Positions 44,207 through 53,146 of a DNA stretch of 64,000 nt are shown here, piece by piece; positions within the stretch are counted from its first letter, which is position 1; each line of letters starts with the position of its first letter. The DNA is taken from NCBI GenBank assembly GCA_023356605.1, contig JAKQYE010000001.1, positions 16,971-80,970 on the forward strand, written 5' to 3'. This DNA is from Trichodesmium sp. MAG_R02 (lineage in GTDB: Bacteria; Cyanobacteriota; Cyanobacteriia; Cyanobacteriales; Microcoleaceae). The notes beneath the pieces were generated by a model, which had not been told where the DNA came from, did not search any database, and saw nothing but the letters and a program-made list of their open reading frames with translations. The position numbers and the translations under genes are program-made.

Positions 44207-44770
44207 ATGAAAGCTTATATTTTGACCTAAAAAAAAAGATTATTGAAACGTAATTTGAATCAAAAAAGTTCAATTAGTCCATTAGCCATTCGATTTCAAG
44301 TGGCGAATAGTTTTATGTAAAAACTCATCAATAGATATATTGATAATGGTTATATAAAAGCATAATCTTATCGTCCTAGTTCGGTTCATAAATTAAAAGG
44401 TTTTGGAGAAAAAATTTAGAAAATTAGTTCAAGAAAAACCAGATGCCACTTTCAAAGAGTTATGTTCTCAAATAGAAAGTAAAACAGGAATAACTGTGAG
44501 TCATTCTACTCTGTGTGTTGAGCTTCAAAAATTAAACTTGACAGTAAAAAAACTTTTCCAATAGCTCAAGCTGCGCCTACAAAAGATATAGAAAAAAGAC
44601 TTGATTATTGGGAAAACATTAGAGATATGAAGCCAGACAACCTAGTCTTTTAGGGATGAAACTGCCATGAATTTACCCATGACGAGAATCTATGTTTTTC
44701 TATTCAAGGAGATAGAGTTTATGATACTCGTCCCTTGTACGGTTGTTTAATTAACCCTCCGTCATTATAA
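44207..44770 (+). pseudogene. IS630-family transposase pseudogene
   Basis: From ATG 44207 pieces of an IS630 transposase can be read in several frames. They include LAIRFQVANSFM, YRPSSVHKLKGFG, KLVQEKPDATFKELCSQIES, LDYWENIRDMKPDNLVF, DETAMNLPMTR and DRVYDTRPLYG. Several stops and frameshifts interrupt them and the end is missing. The first catalytic aspartate region (VF.DETAMN) is still visible with a stop just before it. Confidence 0.85.
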
Positions 44771-44783
44771 CCGAAATTCTGCT

Positions 44784-46196
44784 TTAATTTTTAGTTTTAG
44801 TTTGAATTTGAATTTGATAATCGTCTCTAATTTTCTTAATGGGAAACTGAACAAACTTTGGATCTCCTATAATTTTCCAGTCAAACATCCGCAGCAGATG
44901 AGACGCAAAAACTTTACTAATCACCATTGCCATTTGTGCTCCTAAACAAGCGTGTACTCCACCCCCAAAAGGGATAAATTTGTACATCTGACCTTCATTA
45001 CGTTCTGGCAAAAAACGCTCCGGCTCAAATTTCTCTGGTCGCTCAAAATGTTCTGGCATAATGTGAGCTATCCTGGGTTCTGCAATTAAGGTCCAACCTT
45101 TTTTATAGAGGATATTATCAACCACAACAGATTTAGTTAACCGACGACTAGCAGTAGAACTTGGCGGTAAGGTGCGAAGAGTTTCTTTAATTGTTGCCTC
45201 CAGAAAAATCATTTGCTTTAAATGCTCTGGTGAAAATTGATTAATGTTATTATTCTCACCCAATATCTGTTCTTGCTCCTGTTGTAACCTTTGCAATATC
45301 TGAGGATATTTTCCAAGTTGATATATTAGAGAAGATACAAGTCCTGAAACTTCGTAATGGGATGCCCACAATTGTAAAAGACATTGATTTTTAATCAGAA
45401 TATCACTAAATATTCCATCTGGTTTTTTTTGCTGACCAACTAACATCATTGACAAGAAGTCTTGAGTCGGATTAATATTTCTACCTTTCTTCAGTCGTAC
45501 TTTGATAACTTTACCCATAAAGTCAATCAATTTTGCCCGTGCTTTTATTCCGCGACCATAGGCAGTTAAAGGAGATTCCCATTTCAGTAATCCATAAAAA
45601 CCATCAAAGTAGGTTTTGTATAAAGCTTTTAGTTCTGCTTTTGAAGAAATTGGTAATCCTTCAAAGGTAGTAGGGTCGGAGTCGTTTAAACTAATTCCCA
45701 GTAGTAGGGGAGTAAGTGTATCAAAGTTAATTTTCTCCACTGCTGGATATAGCTGAATTTTTTTGCTACTCCATGTTTTGATGCCTTGATAAATAATGTT
45801 ATTAATGTGGGGAATATATCCTGCTAATGTTGCGCCAGTAAGACCAGGTGCTAATGCTGTTTTGCGCTGACTATGTAAATCAGGACGTTGAAGTAGACTG
45901 TACTCACCAAACATTTCCATTGTTGTTGCTGGCAGTGTAATTTCTGTATATTTATTGTCTCCATTGAATGCCATTTTATTTGTACTAGCGCTTCCTACAA
46001 ATATTGTCGTTCCACCAAAAACACTAGTTTTGAATATAGGACCGTATTTTTTCAAGTTTTCACCACAGAAGCGCTCAGGATTAGCTATGTAATTAAATGT
46101 GTCATACCATTTTGGCTTTCGTGGTGGAATTTTAGTCTCTCCTGGTGCTGTTTCTCCATCAGCCAGTAATAGTAAATCAGTTGTTTGTAAACTCAT
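44784..46196 (-). CDS. Cytochrome P450 with a non-canonical I-helix
   Basis: A 470-aa P450. ExxR is ATIKETLRTLPP, the PERF region is KFEPERFLPER and the heme loop is FIPFGGGVHACLGAQMA with the cysteine ligand near 410. The I-helix, where (A/G)Gx(D/E)T is expected, reads LLQLWASHYEVSGLVSSL. Glycine is replaced by serine and the conserved threonine by valine. That threonine normally helps proton delivery to bound oxygen, so unusual chemistry or reduced oxygenase function is possible. No membrane anchor is evident. The substrate is unknown. Confidence 0.9.
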   Translation of the reverse strand: MSLQTTDLLLLADGETAPGETKIPPRKPKWYDTFNYIANPERFCGENLKKYGPIFKTSVFGGTTIFVGSASTNKMAFNGDNKYTEITLPATTMEMFGEYSLLQRPDLHSQRKTALAPGLTGATLAGYIPHINNIIYQGIKTWSSKKIQLYPAVEKINFDTLTPLLLGISLNDSDPTTFEGLPISSKAELKALYKTYFDGFYGLLKWESPLTAYGRGIKARAKLIDFMGKVIKVRLKKGRNINPTQDFLSMMLVGQQKKPDGIFSDILIKNQCLLQLWASHYEVSGLVSSLIYQLGKYPQILQRLQQEQEQILGENNNINQFSPEHLKQMIFLEATIKETLRTLPPSSTASRRLTKSVVVDNILYKKGWTLIAEPRIAHIMPEHFERPEKFEPERFLPERNEGQMYKFIPFGGGVHACLGAQMAMVISKVFASHLLRMFDWKIIGDPKFVQFPIKKIRDDYQIQIQTKTKN

Positions 46197-46214
46197 TATT
46201 TATATGTAAAACTA

Positions 46215-46298
46215 ATAGGACTTATCGATGCCGATGGGATTATACAACATTTATAGGTGTTAAGGTTGTTCCCCCTACTATATATGGTGGTTATAGGT
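46215..46298. repeat. Family C repeat, diverged
   Basis: ATAGGACTTATCGATGCCG on the left and GGTTATAGGTAAGTCTTGA on the right, with a TTAAGGTTGTTCCCCC core similar to 37982 and 54395. Confidence 0.55.
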
Positions 46299-46480
46299 AA
46301 GTCTTGACCAATTGAAAAAGATTCCTATGTATTCTCAAAAAAGTTAGTGGGACTTAAATAAAACAGAGTCATAAAATAGTCTCAAATATATTATAGACAG
46401 AGGATTTAACCTCAAAAAGGTATAAATCTAATATCCTCAAGGGTTGCGACAGCTATATTGCAACTTTCATCCCACTGAGC

Positions 46481-46730
46481 TCCTATAGTGTATAAGGCAG
46501 GACCAACAATCCCACCTTTAACGCGAATGATTTATAATATAGTCATTTCAAATTATATTGGAAAAATTTTTCTGCTGAAACGCGAGTTATAGTAAGAAAG
46601 ACTTGTCTCAATCTAAATTAAAATAACTATACTAGTCAACTCAAGAAATTGGTAATTGAGTTAATACTACCAAAAGTAATCACTATAATAATGACCACAG
46701 TAGCCAACTACTTTAATACTTCTATTACAA
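46481..46730 (-). pseudogene. Degenerate partial copy of hisA, split by a family D repeat
   Basis: Two blocks match hisA positions 46940-47102 in the same orientation. The first is TATAAGGCAGGACCAACAAT with CCCACCTTTAACGCGAATG (46490-46535). The second is GGTAATTGAGTTAATACTAC to ATGACCACAGTAGCCAACTA (46650-46712). Between them sits the family D element 46538-46631, flanked by TA. The copy lies about 130-370 bp downstream of hisA and has no open frame. Confidence 0.82.
46538..46631. repeat. Family D repeat inserted in the hisA fragment
   Basis: TATAGTCATTTCAAATTATA to TAAATTAAAATAACTATA. The flanking hisA-like sequence continues on both sides, so the insertion point and the likely TA target duplication can be read directly. 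Confidence 0.88.
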
Positions 46731-46856
46731 ACAGCAGGATTTAGGGCAAGGCTCTAATTGTAGAGTAAATATTTAAATAAATTATCAAAGATAAACTATG
46801 TATAGCGGTACTACGTAAGTCTTGAAAAATGAGTAACACTAATTATCTGATTAGAG

Positions 46857-47630
46857 TTAGGCAAATGTAGAAAAACCAAAGTTTGGAGGGACATCTTGCC
46901 AACGCCCTTGACCTACTGCTTGATTTGCTTCTGTGAGACTAATATCTCCAGTATATAAGGCACGACCAACAATCGCACCTTTAACGCCAATGGTTTCTAA
47001 TGCTAGTAAACTTAACAAATCAGTAATTGAACTAATTCCACCAGAAGCAATTACTGGAATACTGACCACAGTAGCTAGTTCCCTTAATGCTTCTATATTA
47101 GGTCCTTTGAGAGTGCCATCTCGGTGAATATCAGTGTAGATGATCCCTGCAACTTTAAATTTGGCCATTTGACGTGCTAGGTCAGTTGCTAATACTTCTG
47201 AAGTTTCTAACCAACCTTTAGTGGCAACTTTGCCATCTCTAGCATCAATGCCTACAATAATTTGATCAGGAAACTCTTGAGAAAAGTCGGAAACTAACTG
47301 AGGTTGTTCTATAGCGATAGTACCTAAAATAGCCTGCTGAACTCCAAGAGCAAGCACATCGGCAACTGCGGCATAGTTCCGTAGCCCACCGCCTACTTGT
47401 ACTGGTACATCCACTGCTTTAACGATCGCTTCAATGGTCTTTTGATTGACGGGTTTACCTGCTTTTGCAGCATCTAAGTCTACTAAATGTAGCTTAGTTG
47501 CTCCTTGGTCTACCCACTTTTTTGCTACATCAACTGGGTTATCATTAAAAATTTCTGTTTGCTCATAATCTCCTTGATACAACCTTACACAACGTCCACC
47601 TAATATGTCGATCGCGGGAATTATATTCAT
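46857..47630 (-). CDS. hisA: Phosphoribosylformimino-5-aminoimidazole carboxamide ribotide isomerase
   Basis: A 257-aa TIM-barrel enzyme of histidine synthesis. [20 protein letters not shown] carries the first catalytic aspartate, [12 protein letters not shown] is the phosphate loop and [20 protein letters not shown] (in part) carries the second aspartate. VIASGGISS and [11 protein letters not shown] complete the phosphate site. It is of normal length. A degenerate copy of its 3' half lies just downstream. Confidence 0.96.
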   Translation of the reverse strand: MNIIPAIDILGGRCVRLYQGDYEQTEIFNDNPVDVAKKWVDQGATKLHLVDLDAAKAGKPVNQKTIEAIVKAVDVPVQVGGGLRNYAAVADVLALGVQQAILGTIAIEQPQLVSDFSQEFPDQIIVGIDARDGKVATKGWLETSEVLATDLARQMAKFKVAGIIYTDIHRDGTLKGPNIEALRELATVVSIPVIASGGISSITDLLSLLALETIGVKGAIVGRALYTGDISLTEANQAVGQGRWQDVPPNFGFSTFA

Positions 47631-47666
47631 AGATTCTATATTTTGTATACAAAACTACTAACTTTG

Positions 47667-48398
47667 TCAACAGTTGCACCCACTCTTAAGATGATACATA
47701 ATCGAACTAGAAAGTCCTGGCCACAGAGGAGTTTTTACTCCTGCTAACCTCAAGGCTTCTGCAGTCCAATCATTGCAAGTTCTTAAAATTGAATAAGTAT
47801 CTTTTGCTCCATAAAAACCAACTCTATAATTAGGGTCTATGATCAGACTTTTTCTATTACCTTGAGCATCAAACTGGAAAGAATTATTAATAAATTCCAT
47901 CAGCATAAGATAATTAAACTCAGTAATAATAACACACTTAATTTCATACTGTTGAGGAATATTTTGATAAGCTAATACCCTCATTGCAGAAGGTGTTGGC
48001 AGGAATAGGGCCTTAAAAGTTGTCGCAATTGGCAATAATGTCTCAGTATAAGTTTCTAGAAAATAAGCTCTATCACCAAAACCAAAAGCTAGATAATTAA
48101 TTGAAGCTGATGGATTAGCTATTAATTTTATGTTTAAATGTTGCTGCCAATCCCAAATTTTAGTATTGACTGTAACTAGAATATCTGTATGAATACCTGT
48201 ATTGTAAATATATATAGGGATACCCTTGTTTAGTAAGTTCAAATCACAAGAATTATTCCCAAAATTTTCAGGAGTAAAGTAACCAATATTTAGGCAAATT
48301 ACCACAGATAAAACAGAAATTGGTACAAGTTTAAAAATTATCTTTTTAAACCTAGAAAAATGATGATTTATTGAGATAATTTTTTTCAATAAAATCAT
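47667..48398 (-). CDS. DUF2459 (TIGR02117-type) exported protein
   Basis: A 243-aa protein with an N-terminal membrane segment (LVPISVLSVVICLNIGYFT). Domain features include IYNTGIHTDILV, NYLAFGFGDRAYFLET, SAMRVLAY and the C-terminal TCNDWTAEALRLAGV. The conserved cysteine and histidines suggest a papain/NlpC-like fold, but no activity is established. It probably faces the periplasm. It lies 36 bp upstream of hisA in the same direction and could be co-transcribed. Confidence 0.82.
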   Translation of the reverse strand: MILLKKIISINHHFSRFKKIIFKLVPISVLSVVICLNIGYFTPENFGNNSCDLNLLNKGIPIYIYNTGIHTDILVTVNTKIWDWQQHLNIKLIANPSASINYLAFGFGDRAYFLETYTETLLPIATTFKALFLPTPSAMRVLAYQNIPQQYEIKCVIITEFNYLMLMEFINNSFQFDAQGNRKSLIIDPNYRVGFYGAKDTYSILRTCNDWTAEALRLAGVKTPLWPGLSSSIMYHLKSGCNC

Positions 48399-48501
48399 AG
48401 GATAATGGGCTTGTCTGAATCATACAAATCCTACAATATAACTATAATATAAAGTTTTAGAAAAAGGGAAAAATAATTATTATTTCTTCCTTTTTCCCAC
48501 T

Positions 48502-48641
48502 CTATAGTAGTTCGCGCATAGGTTGCAACAAATCAAAAAGTAAATAAAACTTTTAAAACTCTTACCTATTCTCTATTCCCTGTTCCCTGTTCCCTAAAAA
48601 GCAGTGGGATTTTTGCCACGAATAAAATAGGATTGCTATAT
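48502..48641. repeat. Family B repeat, complete copy
   Basis: CTATAGTAGTTCGCGCATAG begins it; AATAGGATTGCTATA ends it. The remaining gap to 49160 shows no gene. Confidence 0.88.
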
Positions 48642-49159
48642 TGAATTGCATTAAGCTGTTAAGCCAGTACTCTTTTAAAATGGGCATTATTTTTGCTCTA
48701 ATTTAGAATTGATAACTTACAATGGTTTTTTCTGCATGGTGACATAGAATCAATTTGCCCTTTAAATGCACAAAAGCTTATTGATTTCGATTTAATTAGC
48801 ATTAATCAATTTCGATGGTGTTGATAAATTGTTGAGAATATACGATTTATCTGAAATATAATTGTGATAATCTTTCTGTTTTTCATATATCATTAAATTA
48901 TATATTCCTACTTCCTTGATTTTGGTTCTTTTTTGATTGAATAATAGTTTAGGTTCACCAATATTGACTTTTAATTCTGAGAGCTGATAATTTCTTGTCC
49001 CCCATTTAATTATGGTAGATTTTTTTGTATAAAAACAAAATATACATCTTGTTTTTGATATTTTTTAAACCAATGAAATTTAAAAATACTGTAGAACTAT
49101 CCGTCTCCTGTAATGATAGTTTTAGATTTTTTCAAAAGTTTTAACACAGTAAAGTCATT

Positions 49160-49257
49160 AAACCTAAAACCTAAAACCTAAAACCTAAAACCTAAAACCT
49201 AAAACCTAAAACCTAAAACCTAAAACCTAAAACCTAAAACCTAAAACCTAAAACCTA
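49160..49257. repeat. AAAACCT heptanucleotide array (about 14 copies)
   Basis: Perfect tandem 7-mers AAAACCT. The right-most unit contains CTA at 49255-49257, which is the TAG stop codon of the acyl-CoA dehydrogenase on the minus strand. The array therefore begins exactly at the gene end. Confidence 0.95.
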
Positions 49258-50364
49258 AAATCTGGGAACTAAATTTTTGAGAGTAGCTTCCATAATGTCT
49301 GTAGTTTGAGCTGAAACTGTATATACTAGAGCTTCTCGGTAAACTCGTTGCGCTGCATTATTTTTGTGATTTGCTGCTCCACTGGAAACAGTAACAGCAG
49401 CAACAGCACAGCGTTGAGCTAAATTAATAGCTTTTGCTCTGAGGTGGAGTTTTGTAGCAAAATCTGTGTCAGGATTTTTATTAGCTAGTTCTATGGAATT
49501 TCGACATTGATTAACTTCTACTTTAAGGGAATTTATAGTATCTGTAATAAAAGCTAGAGATTTCTTTTTTGAAACTTCTATCATAATATCTATACCGGCC
49601 ATTGCACATCCTAAAGCAAATGAAGTAAAATATAATACTTTTTTTCTGTCGTTTTCTTGAATATAATTTGACGGTTTAATGGCAACTAAACGTGCATTAG
49701 GTAAAAACCAATTCGTAACTGTAGCACTAACAGTATTAGTTGAATTTATAGCACACAAATGCATAGGTTTTGAGAAAGTAATATTACCATTTAATTGATT
49801 ATTTTCAACAAAAGGCATCATACCAAAAATTGCTTTGCCATCAGGTGATTTTGCGGCGATAATAAACTCTTGAAATATACCCCACCCAGTTATCCAAGGC
49901 ACAATTCCTTCTATATAGTATCCATCTGTAGTTGGAACAGCTTTTACAGGTGGTTCCCCAGAGCGTCGAAGTTGAGAAAAAGCTATTCCTAATAATATTT
50001 TGCCGTAGCTCAAATGGGGTAAATATTGTTGTTGTAATTGATGATTTTGACTTGATGCTAACATTGCTGCTGCACTTTGATGTTGTGTTTGGAGAAAAGA
50101 TAATGCACCAGAATATCTTGCTACAAGTAATTGATAATTAAAATAATCTTGTTGATTTAATTCTAAACCTCCCCATTTTTGGGGAACTCGTAGTCCTAAT
50201 AAGCCTGATTTTCCTAAACTCATCAAAGCCTTTTCTAGTTCTAGTTGGTTACTGTCAATTTCATTAGCTACAGAAGTAATATTTTGTAAAATTGAATAGG
50301 CAATTTGCTGTACATTTCGGGATCTTTCTGAATTTTTCGGGGTAAGTGATATGGTCATAAACAA
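49255..50364 (-). CDS. Acyl-CoA dehydrogenase family protein
   Basis: A 369-aa flavoprotein. The N-terminal helical domain has LMSLGKSGLLGLRVPQKWGG, the beta domain GIAFSQLRRSGEPPVKAVPT and GYYIEGIVPWITGWG, and the C-terminal domain ends in TTDIMEATLKNLVPRF. The catalytic base of acyl-CoA dehydrogenases cannot be placed. This branch resembles dibenzothiophene-monooxygenase-like and acyl-CoA-dehydrogenase-like proteins. Substrate unknown. The stop codon is part of the heptanucleotide array. Confidence 0.82.
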   Translation of the reverse strand: MFMTISLTPKNSERSRNVQQIAYSILQNITSVANEIDSNQLELEKALMSLGKSGLLGLRVPQKWGGLELNQQDYFNYQLLVARYSGALSFLQTQHQSAAAMLASSQNHQLQQQYLPHLSYGKILLGIAFSQLRRSGEPPVKAVPTTDGYYIEGIVPWITGWGIFQEFIIAAKSPDGKAIFGMMPFVENNQLNGNITFSKPMHLCAINSTNTVSATVTNWFLPNARLVAIKPSNYIQENDRKKVLYFTSFALGCAMAGIDIMIEVSKKKSLAFITDTINSLKVEVNQCRNSIELANKNPDTDFATKLHLRAKAINLAQRCAVAAVTVSSGAANHKNNAAQRVYREALVYTVSAQTTDIMEATLKNLVPRF

Positions 50365-50513
50365 ATCCTGAACTAGTTTTTAGAATGTATCATATCACAA
50401 TTAAATTTTCAGGAACGGGAAATAAGTAATTAAATAAGTAATTATATCAATTCTCTATGAAGCCGTCCTTAGTATAAGTTGATAGGATATACAGCATATT
50501 TCGGGCAAATAAC

Positions 50514-50593
50514 GTACAGGGTAAATGGTAAAAATATGATTTCCGGCATCTTGTCCCCGTGGATGTACCTCATAGCAACCGAAAGGGCTGTAA
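50514..50593. repeat. Family E repeat
   Basis: GTACAGGGTAAATGGTAAAA at the left, CCGGCATCTTGTCCCCG in the middle, CCGAAAGGGCTGTA at the end. Confidence 0.75.
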
Positions 50594-50601
50594 TATACCC
50601 A

Positions 50602-51053
50602 GGACTTACGCAAGCAGACTATATATAGGGTACAGTTATCTTGAATTATTAATACTATAATTAGTTTTTTTTCGGATATATATTACTTTGAAGATATATT
50701 ATTTAGTAACAGTAAAATTACAAAATATCTCAAGATAAATGACCACTTGTTAAATTGATTTGATAGAAATTCTTAATGATTAGACAATAATGACAGGATT
50801 ATATTACTGGTAAAAATATAAATTTTAATTATGTTGTAATTCGTCAATATTTACTTAAATATCACATAAATTATACAATCACTATCCTTAGCACTCCTCA
50901 GATCGAAAATATTAGCTATGATACAATAAACTGTTATTTCAAATATAGTTGAGCGATCGCTCCCCGTGGCGGAGCGCCGTATCCCATAAAGTAGAGCGTG
51001 AAGATCGTCGAAATTGTTATGCTCTATATATAGTTTCTTTGCGTAAGTCCTGA
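50602..51053. mobile_element. Long family C element without a transposase
   Basis: About 450 bp, with AGGACTTACGCAAGCAGACT at the left and ATATATAGTTTCTTTGCGTAAGTCCTGA (in part) at the right. The left 330 bp aligns with 57510-57835, for example TAATTAGTTTTTTTTCGGAT and AATATTAGCTATGATACAAT. That relative carries transposase sequence after this point. Here it is replaced by about 60 bp with GCGATCGCTCCCCGTGGCGG. It is therefore a deletion derivative. Confidence 0.8.
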
Positions 51054-51658
51054 TAATTTAATATCTAACAGTAAACTCTTTTTGCTATCGTATCGGATGA
51101 CTTGTTACAGTTACTATGACCATTATTATTTTGCCGATTTCTCCAATATATTATCAGCGGACTCCGGAAGTAAAATTACCACTTTTTCCATGTCCAGAGT
51201 TATCTAAAATTCAACTAAACCCTTTCTTGAATTTGGTTTGAGAGGGTTTGTCAATTATTTCTAGGTGACCTTGATTGATTTGAGTTGGCTGCTAGAGATT
51301 ATCAACTATTCCAATAGAGTTATTGGCCATTTGATATATGTTTTTCCTTTCACTTTCCCCTAGTAATTCACCCAAATAGTGCCGGAATACTGTTTTTTGG
51401 GGCGTTTTTTTCTAACAATTATCAAACTGTTGACACCACCTTTCAAAGCAAGGGGGGCATTGCAGTAGAAGTTGTTTCTTTTATAGAAGAGCGATCGCTT
51501 CTAGGTAATATCATTGATCCACAAGCATTATAGTCTAATTTGGCCAGTTAAGTCGTGTTAGTCCCATTAACACGATATTTTGTACTTCCTCGAAAAAAGA
51601 TTAGAGACGCAATTGTCAACGTCTCTAAAATCCCTATCCGACTATTTCAACAGATAAC
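51054..51658. other. Gene-free stretch downstream of the helicase
   Basis: About 600 bp. Some segments look coding-like (for example around 51420-51535) but contain stops in all frames, and I could not identify a family. A GCGATCGC site is at about 51491. Possibly an unrecognised pseudogene. Confidence 0.35.
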
Positions 51659-53146
51659 TTAATTATTCTTTGTAACAGACGCCTCTTCTACATGCATTTC
51701 ATTCTTGAAATTCTTATTTTTATCAGAATAACTTTGATTATGAGACTTCTTGGGTGGCTGCTTTTTCAACCTTGGTTTAGGAGTTTCGTACGCAGGTTCA
51801 TCTTCCTCCTGAGCATAATCAAGTCCCATCCAAGCAGGACGAGTTTCATCATAAGCTATCTGTAAAGCTGCAGCAGCGATCGCATGAGGGTCATATTCCT
51901 CACCTAACTGAGAAATTAGGGGTAAGAAAGAAGCCATCCGCTCTCCACTCAGAGCATCTCGAACTTTATTTTGTAACTTCTGTAACTGTCGAGCTTCAAC
52001 TTGAGACCGCTTCGGAATTGAGCGAATATTCAAACGTTGACGTAAGTGGCGTTCTATCAACCGCAACTTCCGCTTATCTACAGGATTAATCAAGGAAATT
52101 GCTGTTCCTTCCCGACCAGCACGACCTGTACGACCAATACGGTGAACGTAACTATCTACACTATCAGGCAAATCGTAATTAATCACATGGGTTAAATGAT
52201 CCACATCTAAGCCACGAGCTGCAATATCAGTTGCCACAACCCAACGTACCTGTTGATTCCGGAAGCGAGTTAACAACCGTTCCCTTTGAGACTGGTTTAA
52301 GTTACCGTGATATTCATCAACACTGTGACCTGCTGATTGTAATTGATTTGTTAGTTCTGCTGCAGCTTGCCTTGTGCGAACAAATATCAAAGCAGCTTCT
52401 GGGTCTTCTAGTTCTAGAATTGGCTGCAGAGCTTTTCCTTTAGAATAACCACGAGGTACCATGTACGCAGTTTGAGTTATGTGCTTAGGAGTAGTTTTTT
52501 GTTGGGCAACTTTAACTGTTACTGGCGATTTCAAATACTTATTAATCAATTTCCGGATTGAATAATCCATAGTAGCAGAAAAGAATGCTGTTTGACGTTT
52601 AGCAGGTGCAGCTTCCAGAATTTTTTCCACATCCTGAATAAAACCCATACTTAACATTTCATCAGCTTCATCTAAAACCATCACTTTCAAATGATCTAGT
52701 TTTAAGCTATTTCGATTCAGCATATCTATAATTCGGCCTGGTGTTCCCACTACAATATGAACACCCTTTTGCAAACGCTGGCTCTGACGTTCGATAGACT
52801 GACCACCATAAACAGTTAGAACAAATAACCGCCGTTTAATAGGACTCTTACTATCATGACCAGTAAATTGACGAATTGCTTCTGTTACTTGTAGCGCCAA
52901 CTCACGAGTGGGAGTTAAAACTAATGCTTGAACTGCATTGGTATCTATATCAATTTGCTCCAATATTGGTAAGGAAAACGCTGCAGTTTTACCTGTTCCT
53001 GTTTGAGCTTGACCCACAATATCCTTTCCTGCTAGCAAATGGGGTATTGCTTGAGCTTGAATCGGAGTAGGTTCAGTAAAACCAATTGTTTCCAGATGAT
53101 TTGCACGTCTGTCTGAAATTCCTAAACTTGCAAATGACAAATCCAT
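51659..53146 (-). CDS. crhR: DEAD-box RNA helicase (CrhR/DeaD-like)
   Basis: A 495-aa helicase. The Q motif is FTEPTPIQAQAIP, motif I AQTGTGKTAAF, motif II VLDEADEML, motif III SATM, motif V ATDIAARGLDVDHL and motif VI HRIGRTGRAGREG. The C-terminal tail is basic and rich in lysine and proline. CrhR-type helicases unwind RNA during cold or redox stress. GGAG lies a good distance before ATG 53146. Upstream of it follow almost 3 kb without a gene, which may include a long leader, as known for cyanobacterial crhR; I cannot show it here. Confidence 0.92.
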   Translation of the reverse strand: MDLSFASLGISDRRANHLETIGFTEPTPIQAQAIPHLLAGKDIVGQAQTGTGKTAAFSLPILEQIDIDTNAVQALVLTPTRELALQVTEAIRQFTGHDSKSPIKRRLFVLTVYGGQSIERQSQRLQKGVHIVVGTPGRIIDMLNRNSLKLDHLKVMVLDEADEMLSMGFIQDVEKILEAAPAKRQTAFFSATMDYSIRKLINKYLKSPVTVKVAQQKTTPKHITQTAYMVPRGYSKGKALQPILELEDPEAALIFVRTRQAAAELTNQLQSAGHSVDEYHGNLNQSQRERLLTRFRNQQVRWVVATDIAARGLDVDHLTHVINYDLPDSVDSYVHRIGRTGRAGREGTAISLINPVDKRKLRLIERHLRQRLNIRSIPKRSQVEARQLQKLQNKVRDALSGERMASFLPLISQLGEEYDPHAIAAAALQIAYDETRPAWMGLDYAQEEDEPAYETPKPRLKKQPPKKSHNQSYSDKNKNFKNEMHVEEASVTKNN

